DNA of 64,000 nt from Parabacteroides merdae ATCC 43184 (lineage in GTDB: Bacteria; Bacteroidota; Bacteroidia; Bacteroidales; Tannerellaceae). The stretch is from positions 496,001-560,000 of the forward strand of contig NZ_CP102286.1 in assembly GCF_025151215.1 (NCBI RefSeq), written 5' to 3'. Each line of letters starts with the position of its first letter. The first letter of the stretch is position 1. Shown in pieces: positions 1-8,638 of this stretch. The notes under the pieces are model-generated. The model was not told where the DNA came from. It saw only the letters and a list, made by a program, of their open reading frames with translations, and did no database searches. Position numbers and translations under genes: made by a program.

Positions 1-477
1 GATGCCCGGAAACTCGATGCGCAGGGACGATGTGCACTCCGCCAGCGTTTGGCAACTCCCATACTTGACTCCTTTGAAAAATGGATGGAACAGACTTATG
101 GCAAAGTACCACCAAGAAGTCGCATGGGACAAGCTATTACCTATACTTATCCTCTTTGGCCAAGAATGAAGAATTACCTGAAAGATGGAAATCTGAAAAT
201 CGATAATAATCTGGCGGAAAATGCGATTAGACCACTTACTTTGTCCAGAAAGAACTTCCTCTTTTGTGGTAACCACGAGGCAGCTGAAAATACAGCAATC
301 ATATGCTCACTATTAGCTACCTGTAAAGCACAGGAAATTAACCCAAGGGAATGGCTGAATGATGTCATAGCCAAACTTCCATACTATCTGGAAAGAGACT
401 CCGGGAAAAATGTTCGTGAACTTCTTCCGGATGTTTGGAAGTTAGAGAAATCCAACACGAATCCAATTGGAGTTTAA
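1..477 (+). CDS. IS66-family transposase, C-terminal part (cut by window edge)
   Basis: The reading frame is open from base 1, so this is the 3' end of a longer gene that starts outside the window; the TTG at 49 is internal. The protein carries the IS66 signature DGNLKIDNN-LAENAIRP-LTLSRKNFLF, where the Glu of AENAIRP is the third acidic residue of the DDE catalytic core, followed by the usual C-terminal helix (LLATCKAQEINPREWLNDVIAKLP). It would cut and rejoin DNA ends of an IS66-type element. Whether the element is complete cannot be told because its left part is missing and no right-end repeat was recognised before the IS256 element that starts 23 bp downstream of the stop codon. Confidence 0.9.
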   Translation, partial: DARKLDAQGRCALRQRLATPILDSFEKWMEQTYGKVPPRSRMGQAITYTYPLWPRMKNYLKDGNLKIDNNLAENAIRPLTLSRKNFLFCGNHEAAENTAIICSLLATCKAQEINPREWLNDVIAKLPYYLERDSGKNVRELLPDVWKLEKSNTNPIGV

Positions 478-499
478 ATATTTATGTTAAAGAATAAAA

Positions 500-1869
500 G
501 ACACTGTCCAGAATTTTGTGTAAATGAAAACAGGATTCAGTTGTAAGTTTGTTCTTATATCTGGATTCTGTTTTCAAACATAAGCATAAATTGATTCATA
601 ATCAAGCCCCAGTTTGAAATAGGCATTGTCCATTTCTTTTCAATCTCCATAAGCGAAAGATATACGGTCTTTTTTACAGCATCGTCCGAAGGAAATGAAA
701 GTTTTGATTTCGTGTACTTTCTGATTTTTCCATTCAGGTTCTCAATGAGATTGGTTGTGCAGATTATTTTTCTGATTTCCAGCGGGAATTGGAAGAAAAC
801 AGTCAAATCATCCCAGTTGTTTCTCCATGAAAGTATAGCATAAGGATACTTTCCTCCCCATTTCTTTTCCAGATTGTCAAGTTCTGTGGCTGCAACCTCT
901 TTGTTGGGTGCATTATAGATATTCTTCATATCCGCTGTAAACTCTTTCTTATCCTTATAAACGACATATTTACAGGAATTTCTGATCTGATGTACCACAC
1001 AGACTTGAGTGGATGACTGAGGGAATACACTGCGGATAGTATCCGTAAATCCATTCAGATTGTCGGTACAGGTAATCAGTATATCCTGCACTCCACGGGC
1101 TTTTAAGTCGGTCAGGACACCCATCCAGAAAGAAGAGCTTTCCGATTTGCCAACCCACATGCCAAGAACTTCCTTCAGGCCGTTCTGTTTCAGTCCGACG
1201 CAAAGGTAAACGGTCTTGTTTATGATCTTGCCGTTATCCCGTACCTTGAAGACAATACCGTCCATCCAGACTATCAGGCAAACAGGATCAAGGGGACGGT
1301 TCTGCCACTCCTGGGCAGCCTGATTGACTTTGTTGGTAATGATGGAAATGGCCGATGTAGAGAGCTCTATTTCATAAATCTCACGCATCTCTTCCTCTAT
1401 GTCAGAAACGCTCATTCCTTTGGCGTATAGGGAGATAACGAGCTTTTCTATAGAAAGTCCACGACTTTCATGTTTGGGCACTGCTATCGGCTCAAACTGG
1501 CCGTTACGGTCACGTGGAATAGAAATGACAGACTCTCCATGTTCGGTCTGGATTTTCTTCGGATAACTGCCATTCCGGGAGTTGCCGGTATTGTTCCCTG
1601 TCACAGAATTCTTTTCATAGCCCAAATGGGCATCCATTTCGCCTTCAAGCATCTTCTCCAGCACCTGGGCATGCAACTGTTTCAGAAACTTGCTCACATC
1701 CGCTTCTGTCTTGAACTGGCTAAGGAACTCCTTGCTTAACACCTCATCGGGCACTACTTGATTCTTTTCTTTCATAATCTTCTTCATTTTGCAAATCTAT
1801 AAAATAAAAAATACGAGACTCAAACTTGAATCCCGTATTTTCCATTTACACAAAATATTTTATAGTGCC
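500..1869 (-). mobile_element. Complete IS256-family insertion sequence
   Basis: A 1370-bp element whose ends are imperfect inverted repeats of about 30 bp (left 500-530, right 1840-1869; both contain ATTTTGTGTAAATG). It is flanked by a perfect 8-bp direct repeat GAATAAAA at 492-499 and 1870-1877, the target duplication size expected of this family. The single gene inside is an intact Mutator-type transposase on the minus strand. Intact ends, intact gene and an unmutated target duplication indicate a recent insertion. It landed at the foot of a terminator-like stem loop lying between the IS66 gene and the polysaccharide locus. Confidence 0.93.
555..1787 (-). CDS. IS256-family (Mutator type) transposase
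   Basis: A 410-residue DDE transposase, the normal length for IS256. Catalytic residues are visible: Asp176 in VWMDG, Asp242 in CTDNLNGF and Glu349 in TTNLIENLNGKIRK. The CVVHQIRNS segment before the insertion domain is typical of the family. The N-terminal third is the DNA-binding part. The gene has no frameshift or stop, so it is probably functional. It is read toward the left end of the element, and ATG codons at residues 1 and 5 are both possible starts. Its action would be excision and insertion of the 500-1869 element and possibly of related copies elsewhere. Confidence 0.95.
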   Translation of the reverse strand: MKKIMKEKNQVVPDEVLSKEFLSQFKTEADVSKFLKQLHAQVLEKMLEGEMDAHLGYEKNSVTGNNTGNSRNGSYPKKIQTEHGESVISIPRDRNGQFEPIAVPKHESRGLSIEKLVISLYAKGMSVSDIEEEMREIYEIELSTSAISIITNKVNQAAQEWQNRPLDPVCLIVWMDGIVFKVRDNGKIINKTVYLCVGLKQNGLKEVLGMWVGKSESSSFWMGVLTDLKARGVQDILITCTDNLNGFTDTIRSVFPQSSTQVCVVHQIRNSCKYVVYKDKKEFTADMKNIYNAPNKEVAATELDNLEKKWGGKYPYAILSWRNNWDDLTVFFQFPLEIRKIICTTNLIENLNGKIRKYTKSKLSFPSDDAVKKTVYLSLMEIEKKWTMPISNWGLIMNQFMLMFENRIQI

Positions 1870-1875
1870 GAATAA

Positions 1876-1925
1876 AAAACTCGATATTAGCTTTTGACTA
1901 AAGTTGATATCGAGTTTTCTATTTT
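1876..1925 (+). terminator. Stem-loop terminator at the IS/polysaccharide boundary
   Basis: A 12-bp perfect stem (1876-1887, AAAACTCGATAT, paired with 1907-1918) is followed by a T-rich run. The right copy of the IS256 target duplication overlaps the foot of the left arm. Before the insertion it would have lain about 20 bp after the IS66 transposase stop, so it may be that gene's terminator. Confidence 0.6.
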
Positions 1926-2114
1926 ATGAAAATACAATGTGTACTTTATCGGATGCTTACTCATGAAGTCGCAATGAAAACATTTGTAGATTTTTATGCG
2001 ATTTCAAAAGCAAGTCGTGTAATTAGGATATTAGCACCTGAAATGTATAATACTGTCTTTTCTTATTATGCAGCAGTATTAGGGGGGATCATTCCTGAAG
2101 AATTACACGTTTAG
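1926..2114 (+). other. Small ORF of unknown nature, possibly a 3' gene remnant
   Basis: A 62-residue ORF starting directly after the stem-loop at 1876-1925. It has no visible ribosome site or promoter and overlaps the last bases of the convergent glycosyltransferase gene by 12 bp. Its composition looks protein-like (SKASRVIRILAPEMY and an amphipathic end) but I do not recognise a family. It may be the tail of a polysaccharide-locus gene cut off by rearrangement, or a chance ORF. Confidence 0.25.
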
Positions 2115-3197
2115 TAAATTATTATATACATTAAAAGTTTGCTGGGCTATGTGATCCCAATTATATGCTTTTAAGTCATAATATACAGGATAATTGTTTT
2201 GATATATCTTATATGTTAGCTGTTGCTTTAAACTGTTCATGTGATTTACTTTGAAATAGTGCTCTTTTGATAATCCCACTGCCAAATTAGCAGGAATATC
2301 GCTAACTAAAGTATCGATATTGTAGCTCATAGCTTCTAACAATGTGATAGGTAAACCTTCATGGGAAGAGGGTAAAACGAATAATCCTGCATGTGAATAA
2401 AGCTCTTTCAATGATTCACCTTTTACCATTCCAGTCAATATAACTTGCTTTTTTCGAGCTAATTCTTTTAGATAAGTTGAATAAGATGTTTTATGGTCAG
2501 AATCTCCTGCGATAACTAAGTGATAATCCTGTAAGTTTAGATCGGAGAAGGCCATAATTAATTTGTCAAATTCTTTTTCTTTTACAAATCGGCCAACAGC
2601 TAAAATATATTTTCTGTGACTAAGTCCTAATGATTTGATATATTGATCGGTTTGAGTTGGCTGATGAATGTCAACACCGTTATAGATTAATATTGCGTTG
2701 TTTCTATTATATTTCGTTTTTAGTATATTGTCAATAACTGTGGAGATGACAATTATTTCGTCTGCCCATTTAGCGGCGAAGAATTCACCGGTTTTTAAAA
2801 TGAATTTTGCAAAAAAATTCCAATTTTTACGATCATAATCTGGACCGTGATGGGTGACAACCACTTTCAATCCGAGTAGTTTTGCAAATGGAATGGCAAT
2901 TGATGGTCCAATGGCATGTATATGGACTATATCTGCTTTTTGTTTATAGGCATACCAAACCCCACATATAGTGTGGATAGCACTTTCAAATCCTTTTATT
3001 TTGGGAGCTGGGAGATCTTTGAAAAAAACACCTTGATAACTTGTTAATGGAGGATTTTCCTTTACAAAGCAGGATCTTCTTACAACTGTTACATTTACTC
3101 CAAGCTTGCTGAGGCGTGGGTATAATTTTTCACAATGAGTCTCTACGCCGCCTTGTATATTGGGAAAACCTCTTAATCCAGTTACTATGATTTTCAT
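2103..3197 (-). CDS. GT4-family glycosyltransferase
   Basis: A 364-residue retaining glycosyltransferase with GT-B fold. The N-terminal Rossmann half begins MKIIVTGLRGFPNIQGGVE, the glycine-rich start of this group (it resembles the DUF1972/rhamnosyltransferase-like subfamily). The C-terminal donor-binding half contains YILAVGRFVKEK and the E-x7-E type motif SSHEGLPITLLEAMS. It should add a sugar from a nucleotide donor to a lipid-linked glycan at the cytoplasmic membrane. Its start codon overlaps the end of the upstream GT gene by 4 bp, so the two are translationally coupled. The coding sequence is AT-rich compared with the core genes, common for surface polysaccharide loci. Donor and acceptor cannot be predicted. 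Confidence 0.88.
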   Translation of the reverse strand: MKIIVTGLRGFPNIQGGVETHCEKLYPRLSKLGVNVTVVRRSCFVKENPPLTSYQGVFFKDLPAPKIKGFESAIHTICGVWYAYKQKADIVHIHAIGPSIAIPFAKLLGLKVVVTHHGPDYDRKNWNFFAKFILKTGEFFAAKWADEIIVISTVIDNILKTKYNRNNAILIYNGVDIHQPTQTDQYIKSLGLSHRKYILAVGRFVKEKEFDKLIMAFSDLNLQDYHLVIAGDSDHKTSYSTYLKELARKKQVILTGMVKGESLKELYSHAGLFVLPSSHEGLPITLLEAMSYNIDTLVSDIPANLAVGLSKEHYFKVNHMNSLKQQLTYKIYQNNYPVYYDLKAYNWDHIAQQTFNVYNNLLNV

Positions 3198-4420
3198 TTT
3201 GAAGCTTTTAATATTGATTGATAAATAGAGATAAGATAGTTGAAGTGTTTGTCTGCTGAGAAATGTTGTTGTGCAAATTTATTGCAAGCTATAGACATTT
3301 CATAAAGCTTTTCTTCAGGTATTGCTATCGCTTTTCGAATAGTTTTTGTTAAATCGGCTGGGCTTCCCATTGTAAATGTGAATCCTGTTTTTTCGTCTTG
3401 TATAAGTTCAGGAATACCTCCGATATTACTGCCTATTACAGGAGTTCCCAAGGAGAGCGATTCAATAATGCTCAATGGATTGTTCTCATACCATTCAGAA
3501 GGAACGATTGTAAAAAGTGCATTTTTAACGTATTCCTTTAATTCTTGACCTTCCTTAAAACCTAAAAAAGAAACGTTTTTGGGATAGTTGTTTCCTATTT
3601 CTTTTGAAAGTGGGCCTCTGCCGATAATTTTTAAATCAATTTCGGGTATATCTCGTATTGCTTCTAATAAACTATTGATCCCCTTTTCATTAGATAATCT
3701 ACCGAAATAAAGTAAGTATCTATGATTTATTTTTTTATTGATTCTTGTAGGTATATCTGGGGTAAAGTTATATAGTTGGACTGCTTTTGATGCATATCCA
3801 GGATTGAATTCGATATGTTTTTTTTGGGCGAACTTGCTGACGAAAATGAATTTGTCAATATAATTAAGTGGCTCGTAAAAGCAAGATCTGAAGCTGTTCT
3901 CCAATGAAAGTAACATACTATTTGTTAAATTTCCGTTGGAGCACCTGTTTAGTGTGCAGTGGATAAAATGTCGATCTTTGCATAATTCACAAATTTTCCC
4001 TTTTCCGTTTGTTAATGTATAAGCAGGACAAATAAGCCGATAATCGTGAACAGTCATAACAGTTGGTATTCTATATTTCTGTAAAACAGGTAATATAGAA
4101 ACAGATAGGCTATTGAATAGTAAATGAATATGAGCGATATCCGGTTTCTTATCCAAAATTAGTCGTTCTAATTGTTTGGCTGCCTGTCGATTGTAAATGA
4201 ATGCAGGTATGTTTGTTATTTTAGTCCAAATGTTGGATTCTGATAATTCAGGATAATCCACAAAATAAGATTCATATTCTGAAAATTTGTTTTTTTTGTT
4301 TTTTAGGGCAAAAGGTATTACTTGATGTCCTCTGTTTTCCAAGGTTGAGATTGTGTTGAAAAAAACAGTCTCAGCCCCTCCTTTTTGATAAAAATATTTA
4401 TTGAGCTGTAGTATTTTCAT
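3194..4420 (-). CDS. GT4-family glycosyltransferase
   Basis: A 408-residue GT-B glycosyltransferase. The N-terminus MKILQLNKYFYQKGGAE is the glycine-rich loop of the acceptor domain. A Cys-rich stretch (CPAY...CELCKDRHFIHCTLNRCSNG, about residues 130-160) is a recurrent insertion in this subgroup. The C-terminal domain shows LLYFGRLSNEKG and the PSEWYENNPLSIIESLSLGTPVIG nucleotide-sugar site. It is the middle gene of a Wzy-GT-GT unit: both junctions are 4-bp overlaps. It probably builds the repeat unit of a capsule or O-antigen-like polymer; the sugar is unknown. Confidence 0.9.
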   Translation of the reverse strand: MKILQLNKYFYQKGGAETVFFNTISTLENRGHQVIPFALKNKKNKFSEYESYFVDYPELSESNIWTKITNIPAFIYNRQAAKQLERLILDKKPDIAHIHLLFNSLSVSILPVLQKYRIPTVMTVHDYRLICPAYTLTNGKGKICELCKDRHFIHCTLNRCSNGNLTNSMLLSLENSFRSCFYEPLNYIDKFIFVSKFAQKKHIEFNPGYASKAVQLYNFTPDIPTRINKKINHRYLLYFGRLSNEKGINSLLEAIRDIPEIDLKIIGRGPLSKEIGNNYPKNVSFLGFKEGQELKEYVKNALFTIVPSEWYENNPLSIIESLSLGTPVIGSNIGGIPELIQDEKTGFTFTMGSPADLTKTIRKAIAIPEEKLYEMSIACNKFAQQHFSADKHFNYLISIYQSILKASK

Positions 4421-5631
4421 GATTTTGAATTTGCAATTTTATTTTTCATTTCACTAAGCATTAAACCAATCATCATCATCATGAATAATCCTCTATGAGT
4501 TGTTATAGTTGAATCCGATGTCCCTTCTATTCCGAAAAAACAAATTAGTAATAATACGATGATCATTAATTTAGCTTGTTTTGTGTGTTGGAAGAATATA
4601 AGAGCTTTTTTGAATACATATATCCAGAATGTAATATAAAGCATGATTCCTACAAATCCGAATTGTGCCAATGAAGGATAATAAGTATCAGCGATGAAAC
4701 TATAAAAACTTTTGCTAATCCCCCAGACATTCTCAATTCCGTATTGATTATATATGTGGGAGTAGTACAATCCTGAGGCATAGGTAGCAAAACTTCCGAA
4801 TCCGCATCCGAAAGGGAAGTAGTCGATTAATATTTGGATAGAGGTTGTATAGAGTACAAAACGTGCAATTGTATCTGTTTCTGCTTCTCCTGTAATTCCT
4901 TCTATAAAGTAGAAAGAAACTTTCTTCCATGAGACGACTAATATAAGTATTAAAGTAATAATGAGAAGAATAATAGTTTTTATATTTAATTTGAAATGGT
5001 TTATGTTGGAAAAATAGATAATAACCATTACGGATAATGTGAAGAATCCATAGAATTTGGAGCGTCCGGATATAAGACCTATGGAAAGCATTATAATAAA
5101 AAGAATCCTATCTTTCATTGAAAAATCTCCTGTATAGAGAAAGCAAAGAGATGTCGCTATGACTCCTGCCGCAAAATAAGTCGCGTGAGCCATTACATTT
5201 GATAGAGTATGAGGTTTGAATATTTCTATACAAGCCAGTATTAGTAGAATCAACCAAAAAAATACACAAATTATTCTTAGTATTTTCTTTTGATTTGTTG
5301 AAAAATGAGGCCTAAGAGAATATACACAAAATAAGGCTAAATATGGCTTAAATTGAATAATAAAATCTGTGATAATAGCAGCTTTTGTGTTGCTATTGAT
5401 GCACAGAGAATAACATAAATAAAACAGGAATACACCAATGGTTGTTAAAAAAGCTTTATTTATTAACCACTCCTGTGATTTGAAAAGTGAATATCCGAAT
5501 AATATAAATAATAAAGTTGCGCATATTTCATCGATAAAGTCAAATCCGATAGTTCCATATAGAAGTAAACCGAATATGAGTGTAAAGACAAATAGTGAGA
5601 AAAACTGTTTATTGATGAAATCTTGAATCAT
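4417..5631 (-). CDS. O-antigen ligase/polymerase-like membrane protein
   Basis: A 404-residue, very hydrophobic protein with about 10-12 predicted membrane segments and a larger extracytoplasmic loop at about residues 240-310, the architecture of the Wzy/WaaL superfamily. The stretch FPFGCGFGSFATYASG before the loop resembles the short conserved region of O-antigen ligases. It likely polymerises or ligates polysaccharide repeat units in the inner membrane. It overlaps the downstream glycosyltransferase by 4 bp and is the first gene of that three-gene unit. Polymerase and ligase cannot be separated by sequence inspection. Confidence 0.75.
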   Translation of the reverse strand: MIQDFINKQFFSLFVFTLIFGLLLYGTIGFDFIDEICATLLFILFGYSLFKSQEWLINKAFLTTIGVFLFYLCYSLCINSNTKAAIITDFIIQFKPYLALFCVYSLRPHFSTNQKKILRIICVFFWLILLILACIEIFKPHTLSNVMAHATYFAAGVIATSLCFLYTGDFSMKDRILFIIMLSIGLISGRSKFYGFFTLSVMVIIYFSNINHFKLNIKTIILLIITLILILVVSWKKVSFYFIEGITGEAETDTIARFVLYTTSIQILIDYFPFGCGFGSFATYASGLYYSHIYNQYGIENVWGISKSFYSFIADTYYPSLAQFGFVGIMLYITFWIYVFKKALIFFQHTKQAKLMIIVLLLICFFGIEGTSDSTITTHRGLFMMMMIGLMLSEMKNKIANSKS

Positions 5632-5682
5632 ATAGTGTTAATTGTTTTTTGTGTAACGGTATGCATTTGACTTTATTGTATC

Positions 5683-5690
5683 CAAAGATA
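5683..5690 (-). promoter_or_regulatory. Candidate -7 element for the Wzy-GT-GT unit
   Basis: TATCTTTG on the minus strand matches the Bacteroidetes TAnnTTTG box about 50 bp upstream of the membrane-protein start. No clear -33 TTTG is seen at the right distance. Confidence 0.35.
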
Positions 5691-5757
5691 ATCTCTTTGT
5701 TTATATTTAGGAAATAAATGCGGGTGAATTTGTATTTGTAGATATTAGGGGAGGTCT

Positions 5758-7068
5758 TTACATCTTTTCCAATTGATTGATTTTCACGTTCTCGCTCAAT
5801 GAGGAATTGGGGGAAACCTCGCTCTGTGAATATGGAATAATTTGGATTTTGGGATATTCAGCCTTGTCTGTCGGTTTGTAGGCTCCGAAGAATGTAATGT
5901 AGATTTTTTTTTCTTTGGTGTCAATGGCATATATACAAAAGCTGTTGCTGCTGAGACTATCGACTTCACGTATGACGCGATTATAGATAATTCCGACTTC
6001 GCTGGGGGCTTGATTGGTACAGAGAAGCATTTTTTGAGGGGGAATGCTTTTATTTTCATTTTCAAGATCATGTATATCAAAGTTTGTTGTAAAATGGTCA
6101 TGTCCTCCTAAATAACAGATGAATTCTCCCTTACTGTCATGGAAGTTGAAATTGACAGAAATATTTTTATTATCCCTTAATTTATTGAGATATGTTTTTG
6201 ATATGCTGGAGCGAGATCGGTAAGCCTCTATTATCTCAGGGATCATGAACCAAGGGTGGACAAAATCACCATCGCATAGATAAGTATTAGCTTTTGGTGA
6301 ATAGGCTTGGAATGGGTAGTGGTTCAAGATGATTATACTATGTTGGTCAGTTATTCCCTTTTTTAGTGCAATATTACCTAACCAATTGATTTGTTCTTGT
6401 GAATAGTAGGCATAAATGCGTGTATTATATTCAGTGCCTGGTTGATCTAACATGTCTAATGAGATGATTCGAATAGTACCTCCTTGAGGATTGGGTATAT
6501 CTGCATAGAAATAATTTTGATTTGTTTGAGTTTGCTTAGGAAATAGAATGGAGTGAATTTTTTCTTTACTGATGTAATTTTTTGAGACTTTTTCTATCAT
6601 ATTGCAGTCGTGATTGCCTGTGCATATAAAAGACGGGATATGATTCCCTTCGTAGAAATGTTTTGTAAATGATTCCATGAAAAGAATAGCATCTTTTCGA
6701 CTGGAATTGGAAATAAAGTCTCCTGTTGCTATCAAAGCATTGATTTTGAGTTTGGATTGATTGGCGAAGGTTACGGATTGTTTTAGATTTATGGGGTTTG
6801 TATAATTGTTATTAGTAGATATTGCGGATATATGTGGATCTGATATATGAACAATCTTGAAACGTTCATATATCTTGTCGGTATCTGTTTTGTTGTACAT
6901 GATCGAATCTAGGCGTTGGGTTGCTTCACTATTGTTGATTGTATATAAGTAATCATGTATGTCACTGCGTAAGGTGGATACTGTAAGATTGTCTTCTGTG
7001 TCTCTGCATGCAACAGCAAAAGGTAAGACAATTATAACATATATTAAATACAATGTTTTCTTTTCCAT
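5758..7068 (-). CDS. Lipoprotein calcineurin-like metallophosphoesterase
   Basis: A 436-residue secreted phosphoesterase. The N-terminus is a signal peptide ending in the lipobox FAVAC (Cys21), so it should be anchored in an outer or inner membrane leaflet. All metal-binding blocks are present in order: SDPH (Asp77, His79), GDF (Asp117), GNHD (151-154), NHYPF and GGHDH. It would hydrolyse a phosphomono- or diester in the periplasm or at the surface. It lies upstream of the polysaccharide genes on the same strand, but a 126-bp gap with a candidate promoter makes co-transcription uncertain. The substrate is unknown. Confidence 0.85.
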   Translation of the reverse strand: MEKKTLYLIYVIIVLPFAVACRDTEDNLTVSTLRSDIHDYLYTINNSEATQRLDSIMYNKTDTDKIYERFKIVHISDPHISAISTNNNYTNPINLKQSVTFANQSKLKINALIATGDFISNSSRKDAILFMESFTKHFYEGNHIPSFICTGNHDCNMIEKVSKNYISKEKIHSILFPKQTQTNQNYFYADIPNPQGGTIRIISLDMLDQPGTEYNTRIYAYYSQEQINWLGNIALKKGITDQHSIIILNHYPFQAYSPKANTYLCDGDFVHPWFMIPEIIEAYRSRSSISKTYLNKLRDNKNISVNFNFHDSKGEFICYLGGHDHFTTNFDIHDLENENKSIPPQKMLLCTNQAPSEVGIIYNRVIREVDSLSSNSFCIYAIDTKEKKIYITFFGAYKPTDKAEYPKIQIIPYSQSEVSPNSSLSENVKINQLEKM

Positions 7069-7540
7069 ATAATGATTATGTTAGGTGACTTTTGGTAATT
7101 TATGAATCAATGTGTTAATACTATTTGCTAAAGATAGGGAAAAAATTGAATCTTTTTACAGATATAGAGGAAAAAGAATATGATGGAAAATAGAAAGGGA
7201 CAGTGTTCTGTCTTCCCTGTTTTCGGCTGATTAAGACTGGAATCACCTAATTCCTGTGCAGTTGCTCCTATCCATTGTACTGTCTTACCAATATCCGCCG
7301 TCGGAATTCTTTTTATTTGGGGTGGGTTGCCGAAACGCGCCGAGCCAGGTTTTCGACTTGTGTCGTTTTGCCCGTATCCTGGCGAATTGTCGCTTCAAGG
7401 AGTTTTGATAGACAGACAAGATGGTGGCGGCGCGGGCTTCGATTTATATAGCGGGGAAGAACCTTGGGGTGCATTCACTGAGTTCACAGGAAACAACTGG
7501 CTTATAGTTGTTTGAGATGATGTGAAGGTGAAATGGTGAC
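7069..7540. other. Intergenic stretch without a confident gene
   Basis: About 470 bp. The 7069-7180 part is AT-rich and suits a promoter region for the phosphoesterase gene. The 7200-7540 part is more GC-rich and looks like decayed coding sequence: on the minus strand a 53-codon ORF (7313-7474) and a second open frame through 7200-7395 exist, but neither has a recognisable family or start signal. I treat it as a relic region. Confidence 0.4.
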
Positions 7541-8107
7541 TTATCCATTGAAATAAAGATGCTCGATCAGGATTTTGGTGCCGATGCCGATCAGGATCAA
7601 TCCGCCGATTAGGTCCAGTTTGAGGTCTATCTTGCGGCTGAAGTGGTTGCCGAAGTAGACGCCAAAAGCGGAGAACAGGAAGGTGACGATCCCTATCGTC
7701 AAGGCTTCCAGTGCAATGGCTGATTCGATGCAGGCCAGCGATATGCCGACAGCCAGCGCATCGATGCTTGTTGCAATGCCTAATCCGCACAGTGTCTTGT
7801 AGCATAGCGGGTTCGTTCTGCAATCCTCTTCTTTTTCCTGGGTACTCTCGTATATCATTTTGCCTCCGAGGTAAAGCAACAGCAGGAAAGCGATCCAGTG
7901 ATCGAATGCCGTGATGTATTTCTTGAAGCTCATCCCCGCCAGGTAGCCCGCTATGGTCATCCCTGCTTGAAAAATCCCCATCACGCAGCCGATCTTCAGC
8001 ATGTGGTGATGTCTGTAGTTTTGTATGAGAGCCCCACCGGTGACAGAAACTGCGAGACTGTCCATCGACAATCCCACAGCCAGTAACACTATTTCTAAAA
8101 ATGACAT
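7541..8107 (-). CDS. mntP: Manganese efflux pump MntP
   Basis: A 188-residue membrane protein with six hydrophobic segments and an internal repeat, as in the DUF204/MntP family. Both repeats carry the conserved acidic motif: SMDSLAVSVTGG near residue 15 and TSIDALAVGISLA near residue 113. MntP exports Mn(II) from the cytoplasm to relieve manganese excess. A Cys/charged cytoplasmic loop (about residues 88-106) separates the halves. The nitroreductase gene ends 6 bp upstream, so they may be co-transcribed. No yybP-ykoY riboswitch was recognised in front. Confidence 0.93.
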   Translation of the reverse strand: MSFLEIVLLAVGLSMDSLAVSVTGGALIQNYRHHHMLKIGCVMGIFQAGMTIAGYLAGMSFKKYITAFDHWIAFLLLLYLGGKMIYESTQEKEEDCRTNPLCYKTLCGLGIATSIDALAVGISLACIESAIALEALTIGIVTFLFSAFGVYFGNHFSRKIDLKLDLIGGLILIGIGTKILIEHLYFNG

Positions 8108-8113
8108 ATTACA

Positions 8114-8638
8114 TTAAAATGTTTCTTCCTTGATGATCTCCTCCAACGTTTTCCGTTTTTTGGAAGTCTGTTCAAAAAGATCCGGACTTTCCGGATAACC
8201 TATCGTGAGTATAACCGCCGGCTCTATCGTGTCTGGTAAATTGAAATGCTTCCGGCATAGATCCGTGTCAAAGTTACAAACCCAGCAGCTGCCCAGACCT
8301 TGTTCAGCGGCTGCTAAGCTGATATGTTCCGTGGCGATTGCCACATCGATGTCCATATGATCTTTCCGATCCGAAGAACGTTTCCACGACTGGCTGTGGT
8401 CGCCGCAGACGAGAATGTAGAGCGGTGCGGATCGGAACCATTCGCGTGCATAGCATTCCTGTATTTTTGCTCGCCCTGCCTCTTGCCGGATTATGACGAA
8501 ATACCAGGGCTGGAAGTTGACTGCCGATGGAGCCATACGTCCGGCTTCCAAGATATATGCCAGTTTCTCGTCTTCCACCGGGGAGGATGCGTACTTGCGT
8601 ATCGAACAACGTTTCTGTGCCAGTTCTAACAGGTTCAT
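8114..8638 (-). CDS. Nitroreductase family FMN oxidoreductase
   Basis: A 174-residue protein with the nitroreductase fold. The FMN-contacting start QKRCSIRKY is near residue 8, followed by EAGRMAPSAVNFQPWYFVII and the C-terminal GSCWVCNF and IGYPE motifs. It probably reduces nitro compounds, quinones or flavins with NAD(P)H. The length is typical of the short, single-domain class. Its start overlaps the end of the GT2 gene by 4 bp, suggesting translational coupling, although the two functions have no obvious link. Confidence 0.88.
   Translation of the reverse strand: MNLLELAQKRCSIRKYASSPVEDEKLAYILEAGRMAPSAVNFQPWYFVIIRQEAGRAKIQECYAREWFRSAPLYILVCGDHSQSWKRSSDRKDHMDIDVAIATEHISLAAAEQGLGSCWVCNFDTDLCRKHFNLPDTIEPAVILTIGYPESPDLFEQTSKKRKTLEEIIKEETF

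Noticed and set aside
2103..7068. Complete capsule biosynthesis locus with invertible promoter
   Set aside because: Only the end of a locus is visible: no UpxY/UpxZ-like regulators, no flippase, and no inverted-repeat promoter found upstream in the window.
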